DNA of 64,000 nucleotides from Nocardia aurantia (lineage in GTDB: Bacteria; Actinomycetota; Actinomycetes; Mycobacteriales; Mycobacteriaceae), in NCBI RefSeq assembly GCF_009604425.1, contig NZ_WEGI01000017.1, forward strand, positions 1 to 64,000, read 5' to 3'. Made by a program: the position numbers and the translations under genes. The notes beneath the pieces are model-generated. The model ran no database searches and had not been told where the DNA came from. It saw only the letters and a program-made list of their open reading frames with translations. Of this stretch, positions 34,677-44,959 are shown in pieces (positions within the stretch are counted from its first letter, which is position 1; each line of letters opens with the position of its first letter).

Positions 34677-34694
34677 AGTGATATCAAGGTTGCC

Positions 34695-36236
34695 GTGGAG
34701 AGCTTCACCGATCCGGGAATGCCGGGCCAGGGCATCACCCTCCCCGCGTCGATCGCCGCCGTTCTGGACACCGCTCTCGCGCAGCGTCCCGATGCCCCCG
34801 CGATCGAGGCGGTCTCGGGCATCTGGTCGTACGCGCAGCTGGACGAACAGGCCGGCCGCGCCGCCGGCGCGCTGTGGGAACTCGGGGTCCGCCCCGGCGA
34901 CCGGGTGGCGGCCTGCCTGCCCAACGACCTCGACATCGTCGCCGCCTTCCACGGCGTGCAACGCATCGGCGCCGTGTGGGCCGGGATCGGTGAGGCCCTG
35001 GCCGAGGCCGAACAGCAGCAACTGCACGACACGGTCGAGCCCACGGTGGTCCTCGCCGGCCCGCGCTGCCTGCTGACCGGGCCCACCGTGGTCGGGCTCG
35101 ACCGCTGGCGCGCACTGCTGGACACGGCCGCCCCCGCGCCGGCCGTCACCACGGATCTCGACGCCCCCGCCGGAATCGCTTTCACCAGTGGCACTTCCGG
35201 CGCTCCGAAGGCGGTCGTGCACAGCCAGCGCAACATGCTGCTGCCCGGCGCGACACTGACCGCCACCCGCGGCTGGGGCCCGGATCTGCGCAAGGGCGAC
35301 AGCTTCCCGCTGACCATCCTGAATCTCATCGTGCTGTCCACACTGCTGACCGCCCAGGCCGGCGGCTGCGCGGTGATCATGAACCGCCGTGACGTCGACG
35401 GTGTCGCCGAGTGGATCACCACCCGCCGGGTCACGGTGTGGAACGGCGCGCCCGCACAGGTCTACGACCTCGCCCAACGCCCCCACCTCGACCTGAGCTC
35501 GCTGCGGGAGGTGTGGAGCGGCGGTGCCGACACCTCCGACGCCCTGCGCCGCGCCTTCGCCGACGCGCACGGCCTGACCCCGCGCGCCACCTACGGCCTG
35601 ACCGAGGCGCCGACCGTGGTCGCGATCGATCCGCCGGGTGAACGCTGGCAGCCCGGCACCGGCGGCCGGGTCCTGCCGCACCTGGACGTCGCCGCCCACG
35701 ACGACGCCGGCAACCGGCTGCCGCCGGGCGAACTCGGCGAATTGCGCATCACCGCAGCGACTTCCGGCCCGTACGCGAACCTGTGGCGCCCGATGCTCGG
35801 CTACTGGGCCGACGGCGCCGTACAGCCCGTCGACGCCGACCCGACCCCGACCGGCGACATCGGCACGGTCGACGGAGAGGGCTGGCTGTCGGTACTGGAT
35901 CGCAAGAAGCTGGTCATCATCCGCGGCGGCGCGAACGTGTATCCACTGGAGGTGGAACGCATTCTGACCGCCCACCCCGCCGTCGCGAAGGCCGCCGTCT
36001 ACGGCATCCCCGACGACCGGCTCGGCCAACGCGTCGCCGCCGTCGTCGAAACCGACGGCACCGCAATCGATTTCACCGCACTCGCCGAGTCGTGCCGGCG
36101 GGAGCTGGCCGGCTACAAGGTGCCGGAGCTGTGGTCGCGGGTGGACGGCCTACCGGTGAACGCGATGGGCAAGGTGGTGCGCCCCGGGCTCCCGGAATTC
36201 GTCGCCGCCCACCGTACCGACAGCGCCGGGGAGTGA
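34695..36236 (+). CDS. acyl-CoA synthetase (AMP-forming)
   Basis: A 513-residue adenylate-forming ligase that activates a carboxylic acid to its CoA ester. The P-loop FTSGTSGAPKAVVHSQ, the A5-type TYGLTEAPTV and the C-terminal hinge DRKKLVIIRGGANVYPLEVE are clear; the catalytic Lys lies in NAMGKVVRPGL. The GTG at 34695 has AAGG five bases before it and leaves the operator upstream; an earlier GTG (34659) would translate the operator and is rejected. It forms an operon with the SDR that begins 3 bases after its stop. Confidence 0.9.
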   Translation: MESFTDPGMPGQGITLPASIAAVLDTALAQRPDAPAIEAVSGIWSYAQLDEQAGRAAGALWELGVRPGDRVAACLPNDLDIVAAFHGVQRIGAVWAGIGEALAEAEQQQLHDTVEPTVVLAGPRCLLTGPTVVGLDRWRALLDTAAPAPAVTTDLDAPAGIAFTSGTSGAPKAVVHSQRNMLLPGATLTATRGWGPDLRKGDSFPLTILNLIVLSTLLTAQAGGCAVIMNRRDVDGVAEWITTRRVTVWNGAPAQVYDLAQRPHLDLSSLREVWSGGADTSDALRRAFADAHGLTPRATYGLTEAPTVVAIDPPGERWQPGTGGRVLPHLDVAAHDDAGNRLPPGELGELRITAATSGPYANLWRPMLGYWADGAVQPVDADPTPTGDIGTVDGEGWLSVLDRKKLVIIRGGANVYPLEVERILTAHPAVAKAAVYGIPDDRLGQRVAAVVETDGTAIDFTALAESCRRELAGYKVPELWSRVDGLPVNAMGKVVRPGLPEFVAAHRTDSAGE

Positions 36237-36238
36237 TC

Positions 36239-37009
36239 ATGGAAATACGCAGTGTCACAAGCATGTTCGCCCTGAAGGGCCGGGTGGCGATCGTGACCGG
36301 CGGATCGTCCGGGCTCGGCGCCGCGACGGCGACCGCGCTGGCCGAACTCGGCGCGCGGGTCGCCGTGGTGGCCCGCCGCAAGGACCGGCTGGCGGAACTG
36401 GCGGAGCGGATCGACGGCCTCGCCGTCGCCTGCGACCTGTCCGACCCCGAGGCGGTCGCCACCGTGGTCCCCGAGGTCGCCGAAACCCTCGGCCCGCCGG
36501 AGATTCTCGTCAACGCCGCGGGCAACCGCTTCTCCGAGGACCGCGCAGAGTCCGAGACCCTCACCGACATCCGCGCCACCATCGACCTCAACCTGGTGGC
36601 CCCGTTCCTGCTGTCCCAGGCGGTCTTTCCGCACATGTGCGCCACCGGCCGCGGCAGCATCGTCAACATCTCGTCGATCAGCGGCCGGGTCGGCGTCCCC
36701 GGAATCCCCCAAGCCTCCTATGCCGCAAGCAAATTGGGCCTCTCGGGCCTCACCGCCGAGCTGGCCGTGCAATGGGCCCGCCACTCGATCCGCGTGAACA
36801 CCGTGGCCCCCGGCTTCTTCCGCAGCGAGATCACCGACGCCCTCTACGACAGCGAACGCGGCGGCGCCTACCTGCGCCGCAACACCCCGCTACCGACCGA
36901 GGGCACCGCCGACGATCTCATCGGCGCGATCTCCTGGCTCGCCGGCGACGCCGCCCGTTATGTCACGGGACAGACCATCGTCGTCGACGGAGGCTGGACG
37001 GCTCGCTAG
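36239..37009 (+). CDS. SDR oxidoreductase
   Basis: A 256-residue classical SDR: VAIVTGGSSGLGAATATAL, VNAAGN, ISSISGRVG, the catalytic YAASK and the C-terminal VTGQTIVVDGGW. Its start lies two bases after the ligase stop, so the two are co-expressed. A 2- or 3-hydroxyacyl-CoA dehydrogenase or a ketoreductase role is possible. Confidence 0.87.
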   Translation: MEIRSVTSMFALKGRVAIVTGGSSGLGAATATALAELGARVAVVARRKDRLAELAERIDGLAVACDLSDPEAVATVVPEVAETLGPPEILVNAAGNRFSEDRAESETLTDIRATIDLNLVAPFLLSQAVFPHMCATGRGSIVNISSISGRVGVPGIPQASYAASKLGLSGLTAELAVQWARHSIRVNTVAPGFFRSEITDALYDSERGGAYLRRNTPLPTEGTADDLIGAISWLAGDAARYVTGQTIVVDGGWTAR

Positions 37010-37077
37010 CCTGCCGCTGCGAGCGAAGCCCGAGCCGATATCACGCTCCGGCCGAGTATTCGGCAGACTGATCGGCG

Positions 37078-39540
37078 ATGATGCTGCCCGAACTACCCGA
37101 CCTGCCCGTGCGCGAGGTGCTCGGTGCGGTGACGTCGGCGCTGACCGGCGCAGGCGCTGCGGTACTGGTCGCGCCGCCCGGCACCGGGAAGACGACGCTG
37201 GTGCCGTTGGCGCTGGCCGCGGGCACGAGCGGGAAGATCCTCGTCGCCGAGCCGCGGCGGCTGGCGGCGCGCGCGGCGGCGGCGCGGATGGCGTCGCTGC
37301 TCGGCGAACCGGTGGGGGAGACGGTCGGTTATTCGGTGCGCGGGGATCGGCGGGCCGGACCGCGCACCCGGGTCGAGGTGGTCACCTCCGGGCTGCTGGT
37401 CCGGCGCCTGCAAGGCGACCCGGAACTCGCGGGCGTGGACGCGGTGATGCTCGACGAATGCCACGAGCGGCATCTCGACGCCGACCTGTTGCTGGCCCTG
37501 CTGCTCGACGCGCGTGGCGGCCTACGGCCGGACCTGCGGGTGCTCGCGACCTCCGCGACCGTAGCGGCGGACCGGTTGGCGGCGTTGCTCGGCGGGACGG
37601 CTCCGGCGCCCGTGGTCGAGGCGCACGCCCGGACCTATCCGGTGGAGATCGCCTACAGCCCGGTGCTGCCACGCGAGCGCTTCGAGGCGCAGGTGGCGCG
37701 GACCGTCCGGACCGCGCTCGCCGAATTCGCAGGCGACGTGCTGGTATTCCTCCCGGGCGCGGCCGAAATCCGCAGAGTCGCTTCGATAGTGGACGGCCTC
37801 GGCGGCGTCGACGTCCTCCCGCTGCACGGCCGCCTGCCCGCGGCGGCACAGGACGCGGCGCTGCGCGCCGGAGCACGGCGGCGCGTGATCCTGTCGACCG
37901 CGGTCGCCGAATCCAGCCTGACCGTCCCCGGGGTCCGGATCGTCGTGGACGGCGGCCTGGCCCGGGTGCCCCGAGTAGACCACCGCCGTGGGCTGACAGG
38001 TCTTGCGACAGTGCGGGTTTCGGCCGCCGTGGCCGAACAGCGCGCCGGCCGTGCCGGCCGCGAGGGACCGGGCCGGGCCTGGCGCTGCTGGCCGGAGAAC
38101 GAGCACGCGACCCTGCCCGCCTATCCGGAACCGGAGATCCGCACCGCCGACTTGACCCGCCTCGCACTGGAACTCGCCTGCTGGGGTACCGCCGACGGCA
38201 GTGGCCTGTCCTGGTGGGACCCGCCGCCGACCGGCGCGCTGACCGTCGGCCGCGACGTCCTCACCGCCCTCGGCGCACTCGAAAACGGTGAGGTCACCGC
38301 CCGCGGCCGCCGCATGGCCGCCCTGGGCCTGCATCCCCGGCACGCCCGCGCGTTGCTCGACGGCGCCGCCGAGATCGGCGCTCGCGCCGCGGCCGAGGTC
38401 GTGGCCATCCTCGACGACGACACCCTGCTGCCCGCCACCGATCTGGCCGCCGGCCTGCGCACCCTGCGCGCCGATCGTCCCGACCGCTGGCGCCGCGAGG
38501 TGCAGCGCCTGACGCGGATGCTCGACCGGGCAGAGTCCGGACAATCCCCGGCCAGAGATACCCACACCGCAGGCGACCCGTCGTTGATCGTGGCCCTGGC
38601 GTACCCGGAGCGACTGGCGCGGCGGCGGGCATCGGGTTCGGCGAGCTATCTGATGGCCGGTGGAACCGCGGTGACATTGCCGCCGGGGTCCGGCCTCGGC
38701 GACGCCGAATGGCTGGCGGTCGCGGTCGCCGACCGGGATCCGGGCCGCGCGGAGGGCCGGATCCGATCGGCGGCCACCGCAGATGAGGAACTGGCCCGGC
38801 ATGCGGCCCCGGCACTGCTCAGCACCGCCGACGAGGTGGAATGGGCCGACGGCGATGTGGTGGCGCGGCGAGTGACAAGGCTCGGCGCGATCCTCCTGTC
38901 CGGCAAGCCGTTACAACGACCGCCCGCCGAATCGCTGGCACTCGCCGTGCGATCCGGCCTGCGGTCCGAAGGACTCGGCCTGCTGCACTGGTCGGAAGAC
39001 GCGGTATCACTGCGACATCGCCTGGACTTCCTGCACCGCACCCTCGGCGCCCCCTGGCCCGCGGTCGACGACGAGACACTGCTCGACGACAACACCTGGC
39101 TCGCAACGGAACTCGCGACCGCCCGCCGCCGAGCCGACCTGGAACGGATCGATGCCGGCCACGCCCTACGCCGCCTGTTGCCCTGGCCGGCGGCCGCCCG
39201 CCTCGACGAACTGGCCCCCGAACGCCTGGAGGTGCCCTCCGGCAGCCGAATTCGTCTCGACTACACCACCGACCCGCCGGTCCTCGCGGTCAAGGTGCAG
39301 GAAATCTTCGGCTGGACCGAAACCCCGCGCCTCGCCGACGGCCGCACAACCCCGGTACTGCACCTCCTGTCCCCCGCCCAGCGCCCGGTAGCGGTCACTG
39401 CCGACCTCCCCTCCTTCTGGCGCACCGGCTGGCCCCAGGTCCGCGCCGACCTACGCGGCCGCTACCCGAAACACGCCTGGCCCGAAGACCCCACCACCGT
39501 CCCCGCCCACCGCGGCACCGCCCGCAACGCACGCCGATAA
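37078..39540 (+). CDS. hrpB: ATP-dependent helicase HrpB
   Basis: An 820-residue DEAH/RHA-type helicase. Motifs in order are Walker A APPGTGKTT (32-40), Ia EPRRLAARAAA, DECHERH (II), SATVAADRL (III), STAVAESSLTVPGV (V) and AEQRAGRAGREGPG (VI), followed by the HA2 and HrpB C-terminal domains (LDYTTDPPVLAVKVQEIFGW). Bacterial HrpB is thought to act on RNA; its exact role is not settled and it is often dispensable. It starts at tandem ATGs (37078 or 37081). It is unrelated to the catabolic genes and marks the end of that cluster. Confidence 0.95.
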   Translation: MMLPELPDLPVREVLGAVTSALTGAGAAVLVAPPGTGKTTLVPLALAAGTSGKILVAEPRRLAARAAAARMASLLGEPVGETVGYSVRGDRRAGPRTRVEVVTSGLLVRRLQGDPELAGVDAVMLDECHERHLDADLLLALLLDARGGLRPDLRVLATSATVAADRLAALLGGTAPAPVVEAHARTYPVEIAYSPVLPRERFEAQVARTVRTALAEFAGDVLVFLPGAAEIRRVASIVDGLGGVDVLPLHGRLPAAAQDAALRAGARRRVILSTAVAESSLTVPGVRIVVDGGLARVPRVDHRRGLTGLATVRVSAAVAEQRAGRAGREGPGRAWRCWPENEHATLPAYPEPEIRTADLTRLALELACWGTADGSGLSWWDPPPTGALTVGRDVLTALGALENGEVTARGRRMAALGLHPRHARALLDGAAEIGARAAAEVVAILDDDTLLPATDLAAGLRTLRADRPDRWRREVQRLTRMLDRAESGQSPARDTHTAGDPSLIVALAYPERLARRRASGSASYLMAGGTAVTLPPGSGLGDAEWLAVAVADRDPGRAEGRIRSAATADEELARHAAPALLSTADEVEWADGDVVARRVTRLGAILLSGKPLQRPPAESLALAVRSGLRSEGLGLLHWSEDAVSLRHRLDFLHRTLGAPWPAVDDETLLDDNTWLATELATARRRADLERIDAGHALRRLLPWPAAARLDELAPERLEVPSGSRIRLDYTTDPPVLAVKVQEIFGWTETPRLADGRTTPVLHLLSPAQRPVAVTADLPSFWRTGWPQVRADLRGRYPKHAWPEDPTTVPAHRGTARNARR

Positions 39541-39850
39541 AATTCATCCGCCTCGATCGGGTAGGGATGCCCGGCGGGCGGGGCATCGAGTGTTTCGGCA
39601 GCGTCGAAAGTATGACTGTCGATGATGAGCAACAGGTCGGCCAAGTCCCGGAACCGGGTGCTGACGATCCCGCTGTCTCATCAATAATTACCTCCAGGGC
39701 GGAATTATTGATGCGCGGACGTAATTATTGATGCGTAGCAACTCGCGGATGAGCTGCTCGGGCCTCATCCGAAGGCGACCGTCGGCGCGTACGGTCCGCG
39801 GGCGGGTGAATGACCGCCCGGATGGCCCACGCGCATCCGGGCGGCACTGA
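39541..39850. other. convergent intergenic region with AT-rich repeats
   Basis: This 310-base gap lies between the 3' ends of hrpB and the DUF779 gene. It carries the AT-rich triple repeat at 39679-39733 and, after it, a short protein-like frame without a start (LADELLGPHPKATVGAYG) that may be the remains of a lost gene. No complete gene is supported. Confidence 0.5.
39679..39733. repeat. three copies of a 13-base AT-rich motif, one inverted
   Basis: CATCAATAATTAC (39679-39691) is the exact reverse complement of GTAATTATTGATG (39721-39733); a third copy, GGAATTATTGATG (39701-39713), differs at one base. The motif is strikingly AT-rich for this genome. The layout allows two alternative hairpins. 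Candidates are a bidirectional terminator, a protein-binding site or the scar of a mobile element. Confidence 0.7.
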
Positions 39851-40236
39851 TCAGCCCGCGACCTCCGCCCCCGTCGGCGGCGGTGTCAACTCCCCGAGTT
39901 CCGCATCGGTCAGTAGCCGGGAGCGAATGAGGAAGCGGACGCCCTCGGGGGCTTCGAGGGAGAAGCCGCTGCCTCGGCCGGGGACCACGTCGACGGTGAG
40001 GTGGGTGTGTTTCCAGTACTCGTACTGGTCGGCGCTCATCCAGAACGGGGTGTCCGCGTCGACGGTGCCCAGTAGGACGTCGGCGGCGCCTACGCGGAAT
40101 TCGTTGCGGGGGTAGCACATCGGGGCGCTTCCGTCGCAGCAGCCGCCGGACTGGTGGAACATGACCGGGCCGTGTTGTCGAATCAGGGTGCGCACCAGGG
40201 TTTCCGCGGCTTCGGTGAGCTCCACCCGGCGGGGCA

Positions 40237-40237
<1 letters not shown>
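39851..40237 (-). CDS. DUF779 protein (aldehyde-dehydrogenase-associated)
   Basis: A 128-residue protein of unknown function. The conserved core has MFHQSGGCCDGSAPMCY, with three Cys that could bind metal, and FWMSADQYEYWKHTHLTVDVVPGRGSGFSLE. DUF779 genes characteristically follow aldehyde dehydrogenase genes of the ExaC type, as here (one-base TGATG overlap), suggesting a helper role for that enzyme. The mechanism is not known. Confidence 0.88.
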
Positions 40238-41754
<1,517 letters not shown>

Positions 41755-41861
41755 GGCTGTGCTCCTCGCTGAGTCGAGACGGTCGGTGATGTGGATCACT
41801 ATGCTCAGCGCGGGTTGGCGGATGGTTGACGACACGGCGACGCGCCCGGATCGCGGGTTCG

Positions 41862-43079
41862 TCAGCGGCGCAGCGCGGTGTGCCGGCGGGCGACGGCGAC
41901 GGCCCGCCGGGGATCGTCGGCCGGCAGCAGGCGCAGCGCGTGTTCGTGTACGGCGATGTCGTCGGGCACCCGCTCGCCGTAGCTCAGGGCGTGGGCCGGA
42001 TCCGGATCGGCGAGTACCGCGGCGCGCACGCCGACCGCGAGATGGTCGCGCCACTCCACGATGCCGGGTGTGTCGGAACCGGGCAGCAGCGGGCCCCGAT
42101 ACAGCCGGACCGCGGTCGCCGTGTCGCCGGCCGCCAGCGCCTCGACCAGTTCCACCGCGTCGCAGGCCAGCGGGGTGGTCAATTGGTAGACGCGGTTGGC
42201 GATCTCGCCGCCGGTCGCCCGGCGCAGATGCGAGACTTCGGCTTTCAGCGTGCTGGAGCCGGCGGGGCGGTCGCCGTAGATGGCGTGGTGCAGCCGCTCC
42301 GGGGTGTATCCGCCCGGTTCCAGGGCGAGCAGCGTGAGGATCTCCAGCTGCCGGGGCCGCAGCCGGACCGGCCGCCCGGCGCGGGTGAGGCCCGCGGCGC
42401 CGAGGCAGCGGAGCCGGATCCCGGCGGCGGGTGTCGCGGCCGGGTCGGCGCGCAGCTGGGTTTCGATGGCGCTGACCAGTGTTCGGACGGTCGACATCGC
42501 CAGCGGGTTGGAGCGGTCCCAGGAGGCCGAGAGGTCCAGGACCCCGAGGCGTCGTCCGTCGGCGGCGTGGATCGGCGCGCAGTAGCAGACCCAGCCGTGC
42601 AGCGCGGCCACCAGATGTTCGGCGGAGAACACCGTGCTCGGTTCCCCGGTGCGCAGTGCCAGCGACAACGCGTTGGTGCCCATGTGCGCCTCGTCCCAGC
42701 GGCCGCCGGGGGCGAAGTTGACGCGTTCGGCGCGGCGGCGCATGGCCGGTCCGCCGTAGGACCAGAGGATGGTGCCGTCCGCGTCGGTGACGGCCGCGAT
42801 GTAGCCCGCGTCGTGGGCGATGCTGTGCAGCTGACCGGTCAGCGCGGTGACCGGGCCGCGCAGCGGGGAGTCCGCCCAGCGTGGTCCGATGTCCGCGGAA
42901 TCATCCGGGGCGCAAGTGGTTTCGGGGTCGACCGTACGCATCGAGCGCTGCCAGGACTGGGCGACCTCGCGCCGCACACCGGATTCGGCGGGTGCCGGCG
43001 CCGACGACCCGGGAATCGTGCGCGCCCATTCCCGCTCCAGCGCGGCCCGCCGCCGCGACAGGCTGCTCCGCTCCGCCAT
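41862..43079 (-). CDS. GAF-domain transcriptional regulator (AcoR-like, no AAA+ domain)
   Basis: A 405-residue regulator. The N terminus REVAQSWQRSM and the GAF core (ILWSYGGPAMRRRAERVNFA, WDEAHMGTNALSLAL, VCYCAPIHAADG, LGVLDLSASWDRSNPL) match AcoR-type activators of alcohol, aldehyde or acetoin oxidation. The central sigma-54 AAA+ domain is absent, as usual in actinobacteria; the C-terminal half (about 240-400) resembles a winged-helix DNA-binding region (LRPRQLEILTLLAL, STLKAEVSHLRRATGG). It lies just upstream of, and in line with, the aldehyde dehydrogenase. ATG 43079 is used. Confidence 0.85.
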   Translation of the reverse strand: MAERSSLSRRRAALEREWARTIPGSSAPAPAESGVRREVAQSWQRSMRTVDPETTCAPDDSADIGPRWADSPLRGPVTALTGQLHSIAHDAGYIAAVTDADGTILWSYGGPAMRRRAERVNFAPGGRWDEAHMGTNALSLALRTGEPSTVFSAEHLVAALHGWVCYCAPIHAADGRRLGVLDLSASWDRSNPLAMSTVRTLVSAIETQLRADPAATPAAGIRLRCLGAAGLTRAGRPVRLRPRQLEILTLLALEPGGYTPERLHHAIYGDRPAGSSTLKAEVSHLRRATGGEIANRVYQLTTPLACDAVELVEALAAGDTATAVRLYRGPLLPGSDTPGIVEWRDHLAVGVRAAVLADPDPAHALSYGERVPDDIAVHEHALRLLPADDPRRAVAVARRHTALRR

Positions 43080-43156
43080 CGGACGAGCCCTTCCGCATGA
43101 CACTCTCGCGAACCATCATGCCTCACCGGCCCGTCCGGCTGCGGCAAGTTCGGCGG

Positions 43157-43897
43157 TCAGACCGCAGCCGGCGCCGGGAAACCGTCGATGAAGCGTTCGT
43201 ACCCGTCCAGCAGCCTTGCCAAGCAGAACTCGAAATCGGCGTCCGCCCAGTCGACGTTGTCGTCGTCGAAGGCTCGCGCGCCGAGGGTCCGGACCAGTAC
43301 CGGGAAACGGTCGGGATCGAGGACCCGAGCGAGGATCTCGGGGTAATCCGTGACCTCCGGGCCGGTCTGGGTGTCGCGCTGGAATCGCGCCCGGCCGATC
43401 ACGTACAGCGAAAGATTCAGCACCAGTTGCATTTTGAGCGGGTCGGGGACGCTCGTGCCGTCGAGAACGGTGAGCGCGGTGTTCAGCCACGCCATGTTGT
43501 TGGGGCCCATCGGCGGTGCGGAGATCGGGATGTCCAGCCACCACGAATGTGCCTGCAACATACGGAATTCCGCCCAGGCCCAGCGGTACAGCCCGTCCCG
43601 CCACGGCGTTCCCGGCGGGATCTCCGGCGGCAGGCCGACCACGCGGTCCGAGAGCAGATCGAGCAGGGTGTCCTTGCTGTCGACGTAGCGGTACAGCGAC
43701 ATGGTGGTGAAGCCGAGCCGTTCGGCGACCCGGCTCATCGACAGCCCCGCGAGGCCGTCGGCGTCGGCGAGCTCCATGGCCGCGTCCACGATCTGGTCCA
43801 GGCTCATCCCGCGCCGGGGACCGCGGCTGCCGGTGCTGCCCAGCCCCCAGAGCAGCTCCACCGATTTGGGCAGCGTCACCTCGCCGGATTCGTCCAC
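43157..43897 (-). CDS. TetR-family regulator of a Drr-type exporter
   Basis: A 246-residue TetR protein. The helix-turn-helix (about 38-85) reads IVDAAMELADADGLAGLSMS, RVAERLGFTTMSLYRYVDSK; the rest resembles the TetR_C domain of tetracycline/anthracycline-type repressors. I chose the GTG at 43897 because GGAGG lies four bases upstream; longer frames lack ribosome sites. It is divergent from an ABC exporter across a promoter with a long inverted repeat, so it likely represses that exporter and itself until a drug-like ligand binds. Confidence 0.88.
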   Translation of the reverse strand: MDESGEVTLPKSVELLWGLGSTGSRGPRRGMSLDQIVDAAMELADADGLAGLSMSRVAERLGFTTMSLYRYVDSKDTLLDLLSDRVVGLPPEIPPGTPWRDGLYRWAWAEFRMLQAHSWWLDIPISAPPMGPNNMAWLNTALTVLDGTSVPDPLKMQLVLNLSLYVIGRARFQRDTQTGPEVTDYPEILARVLDPDRFPVLVRTLGARAFDDDNVDWADADFEFCLARLLDGYERFIDGFPAPAAV

Positions 43898-43947
43898 AAG
43901 GCCTCCGATCGTCGTCGTCTCCTGGACGACATCTTGCCCGGTCCGGA

Positions 43948-43990
43948 AAACTGTGTATCTTATAAACAGAGTGTACAACGCACACAGTTT
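43948..43990. promoter_or_regulatory. operator candidate between TetR and the ABC exporter
   Basis: AAACTGTGT (43948-43956) is exactly mirrored by ACACAGTTT (43982-43990). The 25 bases between them are AT-rich (ATCTTATAAACAGAG) and contain a plausible -10 region. Binding of the TetR dimers here would cover both divergent promoters. Confidence 0.65.
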
Positions 43991-44008
43991 CTCTCGATCG
44001 GATGTCCC

Positions 44009-44959
44009 ATGACTCCCCCTCCAGCGCTCGCCGTCTCCGTCACGGGGCTGGCCAAATCCTTCGGCGGTGTTCCGGTGCTGTCCGGCATCGACGTGAAAGT
44101 CCCTGCCGCAACGATCTTTTCGTTACTCGGACCGAACGGTGCGGGTAAGACCACGATGGTCCGGATCCTGGCCACGCTCGGCACCGCCGACCGGGGTGAG
44201 GTCCGCGTCGGCGGCCACGATGTGCTGCGCGAACCGGACAAGGTGCGCCGGCTGATCGGCGTCACCGGCCAGAACTCCGCGGTCGACGACGTGCTGACCG
44301 CGGCCGAGAATCTGCGCCTGGTCGGCAACCTGCTGCATCTGCCGGGTGGCGAGATCGGCCGCCGTGCCGACAACCTGCTGAAACGGTTCGACCTGACCGC
44401 GGCGGCGGGCAAGCGGGCCGGCGCGCTGTCCGGTGGCACCCGCCGCCGGCTCGATCTGGCCATGAGCCTGATGGGCGATCCGCGGATCCTGTTCCTGGAC
44501 GAGCCCACGACCGGGCTCGACCCGCGCAGCCGCCGGGAACTGTGGGCGGTCATCCGGGATCTCGTCGCCGGCGGCGTGACGATCTTCCTCACCACTCAAT
44601 ACCTCGAGGAGGCAGATCAGCTGGCCGACCGGATCGCGGTGCTCGACGGCGGGAAGATCGTCGCGGAGGGCACCCCCGCCGAGCTGAAGCAGCTCGTACC
44701 GGGCGGGCACGTCCGACTGACCTTCACCGATTCGGCGGGCCTGGCCGCAGCCTCCCGCGCGGTCCCGGCCGCGGAGGTCGACGCCGGCGAACTGGCGCTG
44801 CGCGTGCCCTCGGACGGCAGCGCCGAGCAATTGTCGCGGCTGCTGGGCCGTTTCGCCGAGGACGCCATCGCGATCGGCGAACTCACCATCCACACACCGG
44901 ATCTCGACGACGTGTTCTTCGCGCTCACCGGCGCACCGGCCGCAAAGGAAACCCGATGA
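44009..44959 (+). CDS. DrrA-like ABC transporter ATPase
   Basis: A 316-residue ATPase of the drug-resistance ABC-2 exporter family. Walker A GPNGAGKTT, the signature LSGGTRRRLDLAMSL, Walker B ILFLDEPTTGLD and the TTQYLEEADQLADRIAVLDGG segment are diagnostic of DrrA. The C-terminal ~90 residues end with the DrrA-type TPDLDDVFFALTG. It overlaps the permease gene by four bases (ATGA). Export of a lipophilic compound is likely. Confidence 0.93.
   Translation: MTPPPALAVSVTGLAKSFGGVPVLSGIDVKVPAATIFSLLGPNGAGKTTMVRILATLGTADRGEVRVGGHDVLREPDKVRRLIGVTGQNSAVDDVLTAAENLRLVGNLLHLPGGEIGRRADNLLKRFDLTAAAGKRAGALSGGTRRRLDLAMSLMGDPRILFLDEPTTGLDPRSRRELWAVIRDLVAGGVTIFLTTQYLEEADQLADRIAVLDGGKIVAEGTPAELKQLVPGGHVRLTFTDSAGLAAASRAVPAAEVDAGELALRVPSDGSAEQLSRLLGRFAEDAIAIGELTIHTPDLDDVFFALTGAPAAKETR

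Noticed and set aside
34659..34694. Upstream GTG as start of the acyl-CoA ligase
   Set aside because: It would translate the GntR operator, and the extra residues (NLCKDSDIKVA) do not resemble the ligase family N terminus.
38841..39731. Frame overlapping the end of hrpB and reaching the AT-rich repeats
   Set aside because: It is out of frame with hrpB, Arg/Pro-rich, and has no recognisable domain or start signal.
41862..43079. Sigma-54-dependent activation of the aldehyde dehydrogenase
   Set aside because: The regulator lacks the AAA+ domain and no -24/-12 element is visible; actinobacteria generally lack sigma-54.
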